Below, piece after piece: positions 8,466-16,681 of a stretch of 56,873 nucleotides of DNA (positions are counted from its first letter, which is position 1; every line of letters begins with the position of its first letter). The stretch is from Halioglobus sp. (lineage in GTDB: Bacteria; Pseudomonadota; Gammaproteobacteria; Pseudomonadales; Halieaceae): assembly GCA_020443325.1 (NCBI GenBank), contig JAGRIK010000310.1:1-56873 (forward strand), given 5' to 3'. The position numbers and the translations under genes are program-made. The notes under the pieces are model-generated. The model saw nothing but the letters and a program-made list of their open reading frames with translations. It searched no databases and was not told the origin of the DNA.

Positions 8466-9245
8466 ATGCAATCCAGGCGAGCCCTGATAACGGGCGCAAG
8501 TTCAGGAATCGGCAGGGCGTTTGCGCGGCAACTCGCCCTGCAGGGTTACAGCATTACCGGGGTTGCACGGCGCGAGGATAAGCTGCGCGAGCTGATGGGG
8601 GAACTGCCGGGGGACCAGCATCGCTATCTGGTGGCCGACCTGTCACACGATGCGGGCGTACAGTCTGTCACCGAGGCACTTGCACAGGATCGCTTCCACC
8701 TGCTGGTGAACAATGCCGGCTACAGTGTCTTTGAACCGTTCTCCCAATCAGAGCTGGCGCTGCAGCAGAATATACTGAACGTCAACTGCGCTGCAGTCGT
8801 CACGCTGGCACATGCGTTTCTGCAACAGGCACAGCGCGGTGATGCCCTGATCAACCTCGCCTCTGTGGTGTCCTACCTGCCAACGCCCGCGCAACCCATG
8901 TACAGTGCGAGCAAAGCGTTCGTCGCCTCGCTCTCGGAATGCCTCTGGGTTGAACAGAAGGAGCGCGGTGTCTATGTGATGGGACTGTGCCCCGGTGTCA
9001 CGGCAACTGAATTTATCAGTACCGCATCCGGCGGTGCTGCCGATGGCAGCAATCTCCCAAGTGCTGTGACGCAAAGCGCAGAAGAGGTTGTCGCAGAGGC
9101 GCTTGTTGCACTGAACAAGCGTCGCAAGGCAATCGTCGTGACAGGCCGCGCCAATCGGGCAATGCTGTGGATGCCTCGACTGCTCAGCCGCCACCGGCTG
9201 ATCAGCATCCTGGCCGTTGCCGGCGATCCGAAGCGCATGTTATAG
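8466..9245 (+). CDS. Short-chain dehydrogenase/reductase
   Basis: 259 residues from the ATG at 8466, which has CAGGAG 6 bp upstream inside the end of the preceding gene. The NAD(P) site TGASSGIGRAFA is at about residues 9-20, NNAG at about 82, the catalytic Ser in LASVVSY and the YSASK motif at about 146-150. It belongs to the DltE/YqjQ-like group of classical SDRs with a basic C-terminal tail. The tight spacing shows cotranscription with the EBP-like membrane protein, so it may act on the same lipid substrate. Substrate cannot be read from sequence. Confidence 0.9.
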   Translation: MQSRRALITGASSGIGRAFARQLALQGYSITGVARREDKLRELMGELPGDQHRYLVADLSHDAGVQSVTEALAQDRFHLLVNNAGYSVFEPFSQSELALQQNILNVNCAAVVTLAHAFLQQAQRGDALINLASVVSYLPTPAQPMYSASKAFVASLSECLWVEQKERGVYVMGLCPGVTATEFISTASGGAADGSNLPSAVTQSAEEVVAEALVALNKRRKAIVVTGRANRAMLWMPRLLSRHRLISILAVAGDPKRML

Positions 9246-9262
9246 GAGAAAGCGCGGACAGA

Positions 9263-10942
9263 TCAGAATACAATTTGCCCGTTGACTTTCTGCTGAATGA
9301 TCAGCAGGTCCCCTGCCTCGAACAGGCCGTCGGGTGCCGGCACACCACCCACCAGCGGCGCCACATCGCCACGCTGTATCTGCGCAGCCGTGGGAGACAC
9401 CATGCCCAGCAGGATTTTCTGCCCCAGTAATATATCGGCAACATCCACGACAGAATCCCCGTTGATATCGCCATCGGCAACTGTGGGCACACTTTCATCG
9501 TCATTCGGGTCGCTGCCCGCTGCCACTTCCTCGCCATCACTGTACGTATCATCGTCGCTATCGGCGTCGTACGGATCGGTCAGGTAAATGCCCGTCTCGT
9601 CATCGTTGCTGAGGCCATCCCCGTCGATATCACTGTCGCAGGCGTCACCCGCGCTATCGCCATCCAGGTCGGGTTGCGCGGCATTGGGTACGGAGGGGCA
9701 ATTGTCCAAAACAGAGGGTGTGATCGTAGCGCTAAAAGGGTAGTCGACCGTGTTTCCCCAACTGGAACCATTGGCGGAGAAGAAACCCGCTCCCTCTGAA
9801 TAACTCCCCGCCGAACTGACAAACCAGCGGCAAGAGCCCAGGGCCTGGGCTATCACGGCCAGGCTACTGCCCCCCGATACACTCGCGGGCGAGTCAAAGA
9901 TATAGTCGACGGCGCCCTGATAGGTGGTAGGCACACCGGCACCCGAGGCAAACTGTTTCGAGGCGAGGTTGGAGCCATTGGGTTTTCCGGAACCATTGAG
10001 CCCCTGAATGGAAAGTACGAGATCGCCTGAGGTGCAGTAAATCGGCAGGGTCACGGTAGTCAGCGAGCCTGAAAAGGTTACCGGAAAGCTCATCGCCCGA
10101 TAGGCATTTGAGCCCACCGCGAATGAGTAATAACTGTTGCCCAGCGAATCCAGGCCGAAACTGGCATCCACACCGGTGCCGTTGTATACACCATCGCCGT
10201 CAATATCGGCATCGCAGGCATCCCCTGCACCATCGGCATCCACGTCAGACTGGGACGCGTTGGCCGTCGCGGGGCAGTTGTCGAGGGCGAACCCCACACC
10301 ATCGGAGTCGCTGTCATATCGGACGGCAGCACCGGCGATATCGTCGGCCTGCGGTATTTTTGTGTTTCCTGCGGACGGCCACATAATCGCGGTGCTATCG
10401 GAAGAGTGATTCAATCCCAGGCCATGCCCGAGTTCATGCACAGCGACGCGCTTAAATTCTGCGGTACCGGTCCAGTTACCGGTATAAAGATCCCACTGCT
10501 TGGTATTGTTGAAGACGGTGCCCGTTTTCGAAGTCGCTGAGCCGGAGAACCACGTTTGCTGCACGGCCAGTGTGGTGCCCCCGAACGCGGATCCGCAACT
10601 CGTGTCGGCAAACAATACACTGTTTTGAGGGGCTGTAGCGGGGGTTTCACAGGGGTCGGCGTAACCGCTATTACTGGTCGCGGTGTAGTGGAACGTCGAG
10701 TTGTTATTCCACGCCGTCATCGCCTGCAGGTAAGCGTTCTGCAAGGCGGAGGTTGAAGGTCCGCCCGAAACGATATTGGGCTGGTTCGCGCCTGGCGGAT
10801 TGCTCGCCGCCAGGTCAACATGGACATGAGCCTCTCCTGACTGCCAGTACGAGCCCGCCAACTGGTATGCCAGTGTGCCGCCACTGTGCGACAAGCCGCC
10901 GCAAAGCAGTACTGCCAGTACTGCTTTTCCGCGGTTATTCAT
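9263..10942 (-). CDS. Secreted matrixin-type zinc metalloprotease with TSP3 repeats and dockerin-like C-terminus
   Basis: 559 residues with a signal peptide. The zinc site HELGHGLGLNH is at residues 169-179 and the Met-turn Met at about 187, as in matrixins (M10). Two calcium-binding thrombospondin type 3 segments follow (about 209-240, DSDSDGVGFALDNCP, and about 410-470, rich in DxDGDG), separated by a beta-rich domain of about 170 residues. The last about 70 residues look like a dockerin-type duplicated Ca-binding pair (DINGDSVVDVADILLGQKIL ... DGLFEAGDLLIIQQKVNG). It would be secreted and calcium-dependent. Its ATG overlaps the stop of the upstream gene by four bases (ATGA), so translation is coupled. 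Confidence 0.9.
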   Translation of the reverse strand: MNNRGKAVLAVLLCGGLSHSGGTLAYQLAGSYWQSGEAHVHVDLAASNPPGANQPNIVSGGPSTSALQNAYLQAMTAWNNNSTFHYTATSNSGYADPCETPATAPQNSVLFADTSCGSAFGGTTLAVQQTWFSGSATSKTGTVFNNTKQWDLYTGNWTGTAEFKRVAVHELGHGLGLNHSSDSTAIMWPSAGNTKIPQADDIAGAAVRYDSDSDGVGFALDNCPATANASQSDVDADGAGDACDADIDGDGVYNGTGVDASFGLDSLGNSYYSFAVGSNAYRAMSFPVTFSGSLTTVTLPIYCTSGDLVLSIQGLNGSGKPNGSNLASKQFASGAGVPTTYQGAVDYIFDSPASVSGGSSLAVIAQALGSCRWFVSSAGSYSEGAGFFSANGSSWGNTVDYPFSATITPSVLDNCPSVPNAAQPDLDGDSAGDACDSDIDGDGLSNDDETGIYLTDPYDADSDDDTYSDGEEVAAGSDPNDDESVPTVADGDINGDSVVDVADILLGQKILLGMVSPTAAQIQRGDVAPLVGGVPAPDGLFEAGDLLIIQQKVNGQIVF

Positions 10943-11646
10943 TGGGCAGCAGCTGCTTTTTTCGATTTATCGTTTGCAGCCTCCACCAGTGACAGGCGCG
11001 CTCTCAACGCGCTCTTGAAATCCTGTTTGTCGATGGCCGTATCCGCTGCATCGTGTGACGACCCCACACGCAGGCCCTGGGCAACTCCCTCACTGAGCGG
11101 CAGGGCCACCGACACCTCCTGCGCATTCTCACCCTGGAGACTCGCGGGGGCTGCGTCGTCTATCCCCTGAATCGGAACATCGCTTTCCGTGAACATCCGC
11201 TGCGTGCCTTGCTCATCCATCTTGACTTTGAAGTGCCCCTGGCTCCAACCCACCATCGGGTTCACCTGTGGACGATCGGGGTTCTCAATAAAGTAGATGC
11301 CGGTTTCGCCAAGCTGCGGGTAAACCATGCCACTGACCTCCAGCGTGGTATCCCCCACCGTGCCACCGGCAAAGCTCTGGGTGATGGTGGCCGACGGCAA
11401 CTCACCCTTCAACACATCGTCGACCCTGAAAGTGACCCACGTTGAAATATAGGTGTTGTCCGCATTCCACTTCGCGTCGCTGGCAATCACTTCACCCTCG
11501 AAGATCACCGCAGCATCATTGAGCAACTGCTCCATATCCACCTGCAGCACCGAGGTGGCGTGCAACCACTGCGGCAGGCACAGAAAAATGAGCATCAATG
11601 CGGCCCACGTTTTCACTCGCAGGATCCCGGTGTTCACACTCGTCAT
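10939..11646 (-). CDS. Secreted protein of unknown function coupled to the metalloprotease
   Basis: From the ATG at 11646 the product is 235 residues, with a signal peptide (VKTWAALMLIFLCLPQWLHA). The mature part has a beta-rich domain (about residues 30-150: VLQVDMEQLLNDAAVIFEGE, then a VTFRVDDVLKG segment) and a less structured, Ala/Lys-rich C-terminus. I do not recognise the family; the pattern of hydrophobic strands with KG turns is seen in secreted proteins encoded beside matrixin proteases. An upstream GTG or ATG start at 11682 would only add 12 residues before the signal peptide. The ATGA overlap with the protease gene suggests a matched pair, for instance chaperone, inhibitor or substrate. 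Confidence 0.7.
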   Translation of the reverse strand: MTSVNTGILRVKTWAALMLIFLCLPQWLHATSVLQVDMEQLLNDAAVIFEGEVIASDAKWNADNTYISTWVTFRVDDVLKGELPSATITQSFAGGTVGDTTLEVSGMVYPQLGETGIYFIENPDRPQVNPMVGWSQGHFKVKMDEQGTQRMFTESDVPIQGIDDAAPASLQGENAQEVSVALPLSEGVAQGLRVGSSHDAADTAIDKQDFKSALRARLSLVEAANDKSKKAAAAQ

Positions 11647-11719
11647 GTCGCTACCCTGTTCCCCGGCCTGTCGCGGCCTCACTACACTACTCGCCTTTCG
11701 GATGAACGCCTTTTCAGGA

Positions 11720-13267
11720 TCAACGCTTGATATAGCCCATCATCTCCTGGGCCAGCGCATTCATGTCCAGCGTATCCGGCTTCTGGCGCGGCGGAAACTG
11801 CTGGAACGTCGCCAGGAATTTGTAGGACTCAAGGCCAGCACCGTAAAGCATAAAGATATGCTCGAAATACCAGCGCTCATAGCCGCCCGCCTCCTGCCGC
11901 GCTCGCTCAAACGGATCCTGCCGGAGATTGAACAGCAGGGGCATCCGCAGCTTGGTGAAGGGATACTGCCATACCGCATTACCGGTGGCCTCCTGGATGG
12001 AGTACATGATCTTCCAGTCACCCCATCGCAGCGCCGAATAATCGCCGTCATCGGTAAAATAGTGGAACGTGTTGCGCGGCGAGGTTTCCGATTTGCCACT
12101 CAGGTAATCGGTCAGGTCGAAGCCGTCGAGGTGGACCTTATAGGTGTTCGCGCCGGCCTGGTAACCCTGCATCAGTTTTTCCTTGATACCCTCAACGCCG
12201 GCGGCGGTCAGGAGCGTGGGCAGCCAGTCGTTATGGGCCGCCATCTCGTTAAAGCGTGTACCGGGCTTTACGGTACCCGGCCAGCGAATAAGTGCCGGCA
12301 CGCGGAAACCGCCTTCCCAGGTCGTGTTCTTCTCACCGCGATACTGTGTTGTACCGCCATCGGGCCAACTGAAAATCTCCGCACCGTTGTCTGTGGAGTA
12401 AACAACAATCGTGTTATCGGCAATCCCCTTTTCATCCAGAAAATCCAGAAGTTGCCCCACGTGATTGTCATGCTCTACCAGGCCATCGCCATAGAGCCCT
12501 CCTCTCTTTGAAAGCCCCTGGCTCTCCTCTTTAAGACGGGTCCAGATGTGCATGCGGGTGGCGTTCCACCAGACAAAAAACGGCTTGTCCTCCTGCACGG
12601 CCTTGTCCATGAACTTGATCGCACGGGTGGTGATTTCCTCGTCCACCGTCTCCATGCGTTTTTTGGTTAACGGCCCGGTGTCATTAATCTTGCCATCGGC
12701 GAAGGAATGAATGACACCGCGCGGGGAGAACAGTTTCTGGAACATCGCGTCCTTTGGGTAATCCACATGCTCGGGCTCATCCTCGGCGTTCAGGTGGTAG
12801 AGATTGCCAAAGAATTCGTCGAAGCCGTGTTGCGTGGGTAAATGCTCATCGCGATCCCCCAGGTGGTTCTTGCCAAACTGGCCGGTGACATACCCGAGCG
12901 GACGCAGCAATCCCGCAATTGTCGGGTCTTCCTTCTGCATACCCGCTTCGCGGCCGGGACTGCCAACCTTGGTGAGGCCGGTGCGCACTGGATGCTGGCC
13001 GGTGATAAATGCGGAGCGACCCGCCGTGCAGGAGTTCTCCCCATAGTAGTCTGTGAACAAGGCACCTTCATTGGCGATACGGTCTATATTGGGTGTCTGG
13101 AAACCCATGGAACCGAGGTTGTAGGCGCTGAGATTCCATGTACCAATATCGTCACCCCAGATCACCAGGATATTGGGTTTATCAGCAGCCATCACACCAC
13201 TGGCTGCCATCAGGGACAGCGCACAGGCACGGAGCGTCACAATGAAAGCGCGTTGTATAGTTATCAT
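11720..13267 (-). CDS. Arylsulfatase (S1 family), periplasmic
   Basis: From the ATG at 13267 the product is 515 residues with a signal peptide. Features of formylglycine sulfatases: NILVIWGDDIG (metal-binding Asp pair near residues 39-40), the modification site SCTAGRSAFITG with Cys80 as the residue converted to formylglycine, FGKNHLGD, and STDNGAE. The CTAGR form is a CxAxR variant of the usual CxPxR. The length is normal. No sulfatase-maturing enzyme is in the window. It lies upstream of, and on the same strand as, the secreted pair at 9263-11646 and is divergent from the PI-PLC-like gene. The sulfated substrate is unknown; polysaccharide or aryl sulfates are both possible. Confidence 0.92.
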   Translation of the reverse strand: MITIQRAFIVTLRACALSLMAASGVMAADKPNILVIWGDDIGTWNLSAYNLGSMGFQTPNIDRIANEGALFTDYYGENSCTAGRSAFITGQHPVRTGLTKVGSPGREAGMQKEDPTIAGLLRPLGYVTGQFGKNHLGDRDEHLPTQHGFDEFFGNLYHLNAEDEPEHVDYPKDAMFQKLFSPRGVIHSFADGKINDTGPLTKKRMETVDEEITTRAIKFMDKAVQEDKPFFVWWNATRMHIWTRLKEESQGLSKRGGLYGDGLVEHDNHVGQLLDFLDEKGIADNTIVVYSTDNGAEIFSWPDGGTTQYRGEKNTTWEGGFRVPALIRWPGTVKPGTRFNEMAAHNDWLPTLLTAAGVEGIKEKLMQGYQAGANTYKVHLDGFDLTDYLSGKSETSPRNTFHYFTDDGDYSALRWGDWKIMYSIQEATGNAVWQYPFTKLRMPLLFNLRQDPFERARQEAGGYERWYFEHIFMLYGAGLESYKFLATFQQFPPRQKPDTLDMNALAQEMMGYIKR

Positions 13268-13429
13268 GATATGGTTTTCCTGTACCGATGCATCAACTGG
13301 CATCGTATAGGTTTTTGTCGCTATTACCAACTCGCGACGTCCGCTCACTCTGCCTGAAAAGGCGATGGAACACATCTCACTCCGAGTGTACGATTGCGCT
13401 CACTTGCCCCATAAATACATGGAATAAGC

Positions 13430-14665
13430 ATGAAGCAAAGATATGGAAGCCTATACCTGCTGGGCATACTGCTTGCCTGTGGGGTTCTGATCGGTAGTTG
13501 TAGCAACTCAAACTCCAATTCGACACAGCCTGGCAACGGAATTACTGAACCGGTTGAGCCGGTCGATCCGCCTCCCACAGAGCCACCGGTGGTAACGGTC
13601 GCTACCGACTGGTCGGCCGCGATGGTGACCCTGACGCTGGATATATCCATTGTCCACTTTACGCCAACACGGGTGCGACTGTACCCCAGGGGCATTGAGG
13701 GTGACTGGATTGAAACGGATGACGCAGCCCCCTGGTCGTTCACCATCGATATCACCGATCTCGCACCAGGCGATCACGAGATGCTGGTCATTGCAGACAA
13801 CGAGGACGCCGAGATCCAGAAGAGCGAAGTAGTATCCATCAACGGCTGTAACGGAGAGCAATCACTGTGTAATCGCAGTTACGACCAGGTGCGTTATGTC
13901 ACCACGCACAACGCCATGTCGAATTCGATGGATGGCTGGAGAGGACCCAACCAGAACCTGGATGTACCCGCGCAATTGCAGGCAGGCGTCCGTGGGCTCA
14001 TGCTCGACCTCTATCGCGCCGGGAGCCTGAATCAGTTCGATCAGGTGCAGGTGCCCGATGCCGACCCCGATGCCAGCTTCCTGTGCCACTCCGTCTGCGC
14101 GCTCGGCAAACAACCCCTTGCCGAAGGCCTGGCAGAAATTCGCGCATTTCTCGATGACAATCCCGGCGCAGTCATCACGTTTATTATTGAATCCTACCTC
14201 AGTCACGAGCTCACCGCAGAGGCGTTTGACGAGGCGGGGCTTACCCCTTACACCTACACGCACACGGGTGACGCGTGGCCATCACTGGGCCAGATGATAG
14301 ATGCCGGCACACGCCTTGTGGTCCTTCAGGACAAGGCGGTCGACCCGGCGTACCCGTGGCTGATGAACGTCTGGAACCATGCGTTTGAAACGCACTACTC
14401 AGCGGCGGCACCCGAAGATTTTTCCTGTGCGGTGAATCGCGGCACGCCCTCAAATGACCTGTTTATATTCAATCACTTCCTCACGGGGTTATTCGGGGCG
14501 CCGGAGCTGGCTGAACAGGTCAACTACAATCCATTGCTGTTGAACCGCATCAACGAGTGCGAGGCGTTTCATGGCGCGCCGGGGAATTTTGTCACTGTTG
14601 ATTTTGTCGATATTGGCGACGCGATTTCGGCAGTGAAGACACTGAATGATGCTGGCGGATTCTGA
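13430..14665 (+). CDS. PI-PLC-like (PLCXD-type) phosphodiesterase lipoprotein
   Basis: 411 residues with lipobox LIGSC (Cys24), a Pro-rich stretch and a short Ig-like beta domain (about 58-138). A TIM-barrel of the PI-PLC X type follows: YVTTHNAMS (His160), GVRGLMLDLY (Asp193) and FLCHSVCALG (His220) match the two catalytic His and the conserved acidic residue of bacterial PI-PLCs. It would be anchored in the envelope and cleave phosphodiesters such as phosphatidylinositol or other glycerophosphodiesters. Six Cys in the mature part may form disulfides. It is divergent from the sulfatase with 162 bp between start codons. Confidence 0.75.
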   Translation: MKQRYGSLYLLGILLACGVLIGSCSNSNSNSTQPGNGITEPVEPVDPPPTEPPVVTVATDWSAAMVTLTLDISIVHFTPTRVRLYPRGIEGDWIETDDAAPWSFTIDITDLAPGDHEMLVIADNEDAEIQKSEVVSINGCNGEQSLCNRSYDQVRYVTTHNAMSNSMDGWRGPNQNLDVPAQLQAGVRGLMLDLYRAGSLNQFDQVQVPDADPDASFLCHSVCALGKQPLAEGLAEIRAFLDDNPGAVITFIIESYLSHELTAEAFDEAGLTPYTYTHTGDAWPSLGQMIDAGTRLVVLQDKAVDPAYPWLMNVWNHAFETHYSAAAPEDFSCAVNRGTPSNDLFIFNHFLTGLFGAPELAEQVNYNPLLLNRINECEAFHGAPGNFVTVDFVDIGDAISAVKTLNDAGGF

Positions 14666-14801
14666 CAGTTTTCGCTAGACGCTACTGGCCGCCTGTCGCT
14701 GCCGCTGCTTTTGAAACACCAAAGCACAGCGGTATTGCTGTAGTCAGTAAACGCATATCGCATCTCTCCGGCAAAAGTAACGCGTAGATTCAACGTCTGG
14801 A

Positions 14802-14849
14802 CTAAGAGGCTATCACACTGCGGTCTGCGGTGGCACAAGCGACGATCAG
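14802..14849 (+). repeat. Direct repeat A flanking the methyltransferase/LtaS-like module
   Basis: A 48-bp segment beginning CTAAGAGGCTATCACA and ending in GCGACGATCAG. It matches 18950-18997 at 36 of 48 positions without gaps and in the same orientation. It lies just downstream of the methyltransferase gene. Confidence 0.5.
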
Positions 14850-14859
14850 GGCGAGTCCG

Positions 14860-16272
14860 TTAAGGCACCTGGAACTCCTGTCTTGACTTGAGTAAATACA
14901 GCGTACGTTCGGTGCTTCCAATGTGCTCGGATGCGACAATATCGAAAAATTCTGAAAAGTACTTCTCAAAGCCCTTGCTATCGTACTCTGGAAACACATC
15001 CTCTCTTGTTGCCAGCAAACGCTCAACCTGCGAATCGGCCTTGGGCACGAACTCGATAATCAAGTGCCTGCCGAGCCCGCTGAAAAATTCGGCAATATCC
15101 CGCAACGGTACATTGTTTGAGAGTGCAAGGTGGTGGATCAGCGCAAGCGCCAGAAGCACATCGACACTACCACGCTCTGCCAGGGACATACGCTCGGCAT
15201 TCGCCCATCCGATAGCCGGGCTGGGGTTAACAAGATTCTGGACCAGCGGCAGCAGTGTTTCCCCGGAGGACTTCACCTTGAGATAATTCTTCTCTACCGC
15301 CACCTCGTCGATATCCTGGGCAATGACTATGTCGGCATGCCTGGCGGCAATCCGGCTAAACTCACCATTGTTGGCCCCCATATCCATGGCAACCGTTACC
15401 GGCCCGACCCTGGTGAGAAAATCCTCTACCAGTGCGCGCTTTCTCGACATCGCCTCGTCTCTATAGTTCGTATCCTCGTAGTAATCACCCCACTCTGTCT
15501 TTTCGAGTCTCCATGAAAGATTGCTTACAGCCCCTTCCAACTGGTCAATCATCGCGAGCATCTGTGTCTTGCTCATTTTCTTCGGACGAACACTACCGGG
15601 CTTGCCACTCCCCGCCGCGCTGTTCGCAAATTTTGTCTGGGCCTTTGCATGCAGGTGGATGTGTGCGAGTACTGAAAAGTTCAGGTACGTCTTTGGGGGT
15701 AATAACTTGCTCGTCAAGTCCAGCGGAATCCCATCGACATCGGTGCGTAACAACTGCCCCAGTCGGCGATCGGTATGGGCCTTCAACGCAAGCGGTGCCA
15801 GAAAATGCTGGCAGAATTGCTTGTAAGCTACCCAGGGTGTCTCGGTGTAGGTCTCAAACGACAGAGTGTCGATAAATATCGGCTTGCCGTCCATGAACTG
15901 CACATTGTAGGCACTCGCGTCCTTCAGGGACATGCCGCGTTTGATGGCGATTTTCTGTATGCGTAACGTCAGCAACGCAGCGTCTTTCAGTTGACTGAAA
16001 CACCATTCATAGGGGTAACTGATATAGGGCACCAATGTTGGTCGAAGAACCCTGTAGGCATTCTCCGGATCCATAGCGAGATCACTGGATTCCTCAACAT
16101 GCGCAACCAGGTACCGCTTTTTTACCAGCGTCTCCAACAGGCCGCTGTTTACGAGCGTATCGTAATCTTCCTTGTAACGATTATTGACCTGGCGATAAAG
16201 AGTACCGTCGCGTCTATACAAAAAACCGCCTGGATCTCGAAAGGACCCGGCGATTCTTGAGTTAGGTGACAT
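14860..16272 (-). CDS. Kinase-like/class I SAM methyltransferase fusion (NoeA-like)
   Basis: 470 residues from the ATG at 16272, chosen over 16302 because GGGAG stands 9 bp before it. The C-terminal half is a class I methyltransferase: motif I VAMDMGANNGEFSRIAA at about 294-310, an acidic residue after it (AQDIDEVAVEKN), LLALALIHHLAL and LIIEFVPKAD. The N-terminal half carries KDASAYNVQFMDGKPIFID, in which Asp118, Asn123 and Asp135 have the spacing of the catalytic loop and metal-binding Asp of APH/kinase folds. Proteins with this methyltransferase region are often annotated NoeA, after a rhizobial nodulation gene. Downstream in the divergent direction are a tiny membrane protein and an LtaS-like hydrolase. 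It is cytoplasmic; substrate unknown, probably an envelope glycan or lipid precursor. Confidence 0.8.
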   Translation of the reverse strand: MSPNSRIAGSFRDPGGFLYRRDGTLYRQVNNRYKEDYDTLVNSGLLETLVKKRYLVAHVEESSDLAMDPENAYRVLRPTLVPYISYPYEWCFSQLKDAALLTLRIQKIAIKRGMSLKDASAYNVQFMDGKPIFIDTLSFETYTETPWVAYKQFCQHFLAPLALKAHTDRRLGQLLRTDVDGIPLDLTSKLLPPKTYLNFSVLAHIHLHAKAQTKFANSAAGSGKPGSVRPKKMSKTQMLAMIDQLEGAVSNLSWRLEKTEWGDYYEDTNYRDEAMSRKRALVEDFLTRVGPVTVAMDMGANNGEFSRIAARHADIVIAQDIDEVAVEKNYLKVKSSGETLLPLVQNLVNPSPAIGWANAERMSLAERGSVDVLLALALIHHLALSNNVPLRDIAEFFSGLGRHLIIEFVPKADSQVERLLATREDVFPEYDSKGFEKYFSEFFDIVASEHIGSTERTLYLLKSRQEFQVP

Positions 16273-16428
16273 CGTTTGTAACTCCCAGGTTGGATTGGGC
16301 ATACATTCTTATTATTGTCTTACGCCGTTAAGCATTTATCGTGGTTGCCGGGAATTTTACATTAAGTTACCCCCTTGTTACACTCGAGAGGCTTTTTCCA
16401 CGCATTGTTTATTGATTTTGGGCCTATT

Positions 16429-16653
16429 ATGTCGAAGTTAATCAGTACATTAATGATGATATCGGGCTTCTTTTTTTGCTACAGCCCGGCTGTTCACGCT
16501 TATCTGGATCCAGGCACAGGCAGCATGATTCTACAGGGGATAATTGCTTCGGTAGCCATCGGCTTCGCAACAATAAAAATGTGGTGGTACAAGGTTGCCG
16601 CCATTTTCGGCGCCAGGAAACCCGTCATCGAAGAAGAGACTGACGACGACTAA
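16429..16653 (+). CDS. Small membrane protein with LDPGTGS motif
   Basis: From the ATG at 16429 the product is 74 residues: a signal-like hydrophobic segment ending SPAVHA, the motif YLDPGTGSMILQ right after the predicted cleavage site, a second TM (GIIASVAIGFATIKMWW) and a short basic then acidic tail. Small proteins with a (Y/F)xDPGTGS motif recur beside sulfatase-fold membrane enzymes and glycan or methyltransferase genes, as far as I remember. Here it lies between exactly such genes, divergent from the methyltransferase and convergent with the LtaS-like gene. An upstream start at 16375 has no merit. Function unknown. Confidence 0.8.
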   Translation: MSKLISTLMMISGFFFCYSPAVHAYLDPGTGSMILQGIIASVAIGFATIKMWWYKVAAIFGARKPVIEEETDDD

Positions 16654-16681
16654 CTCCCCCGCCGCTGCAAAGCCATTGGAA

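Noticed and set aside
11453-12511. 352-residue open frame opposite the sulfatase
   Set aside because: Antisense to the sulfatase and the upstream secreted protein, no ribosome-binding site, no recognisable motif.
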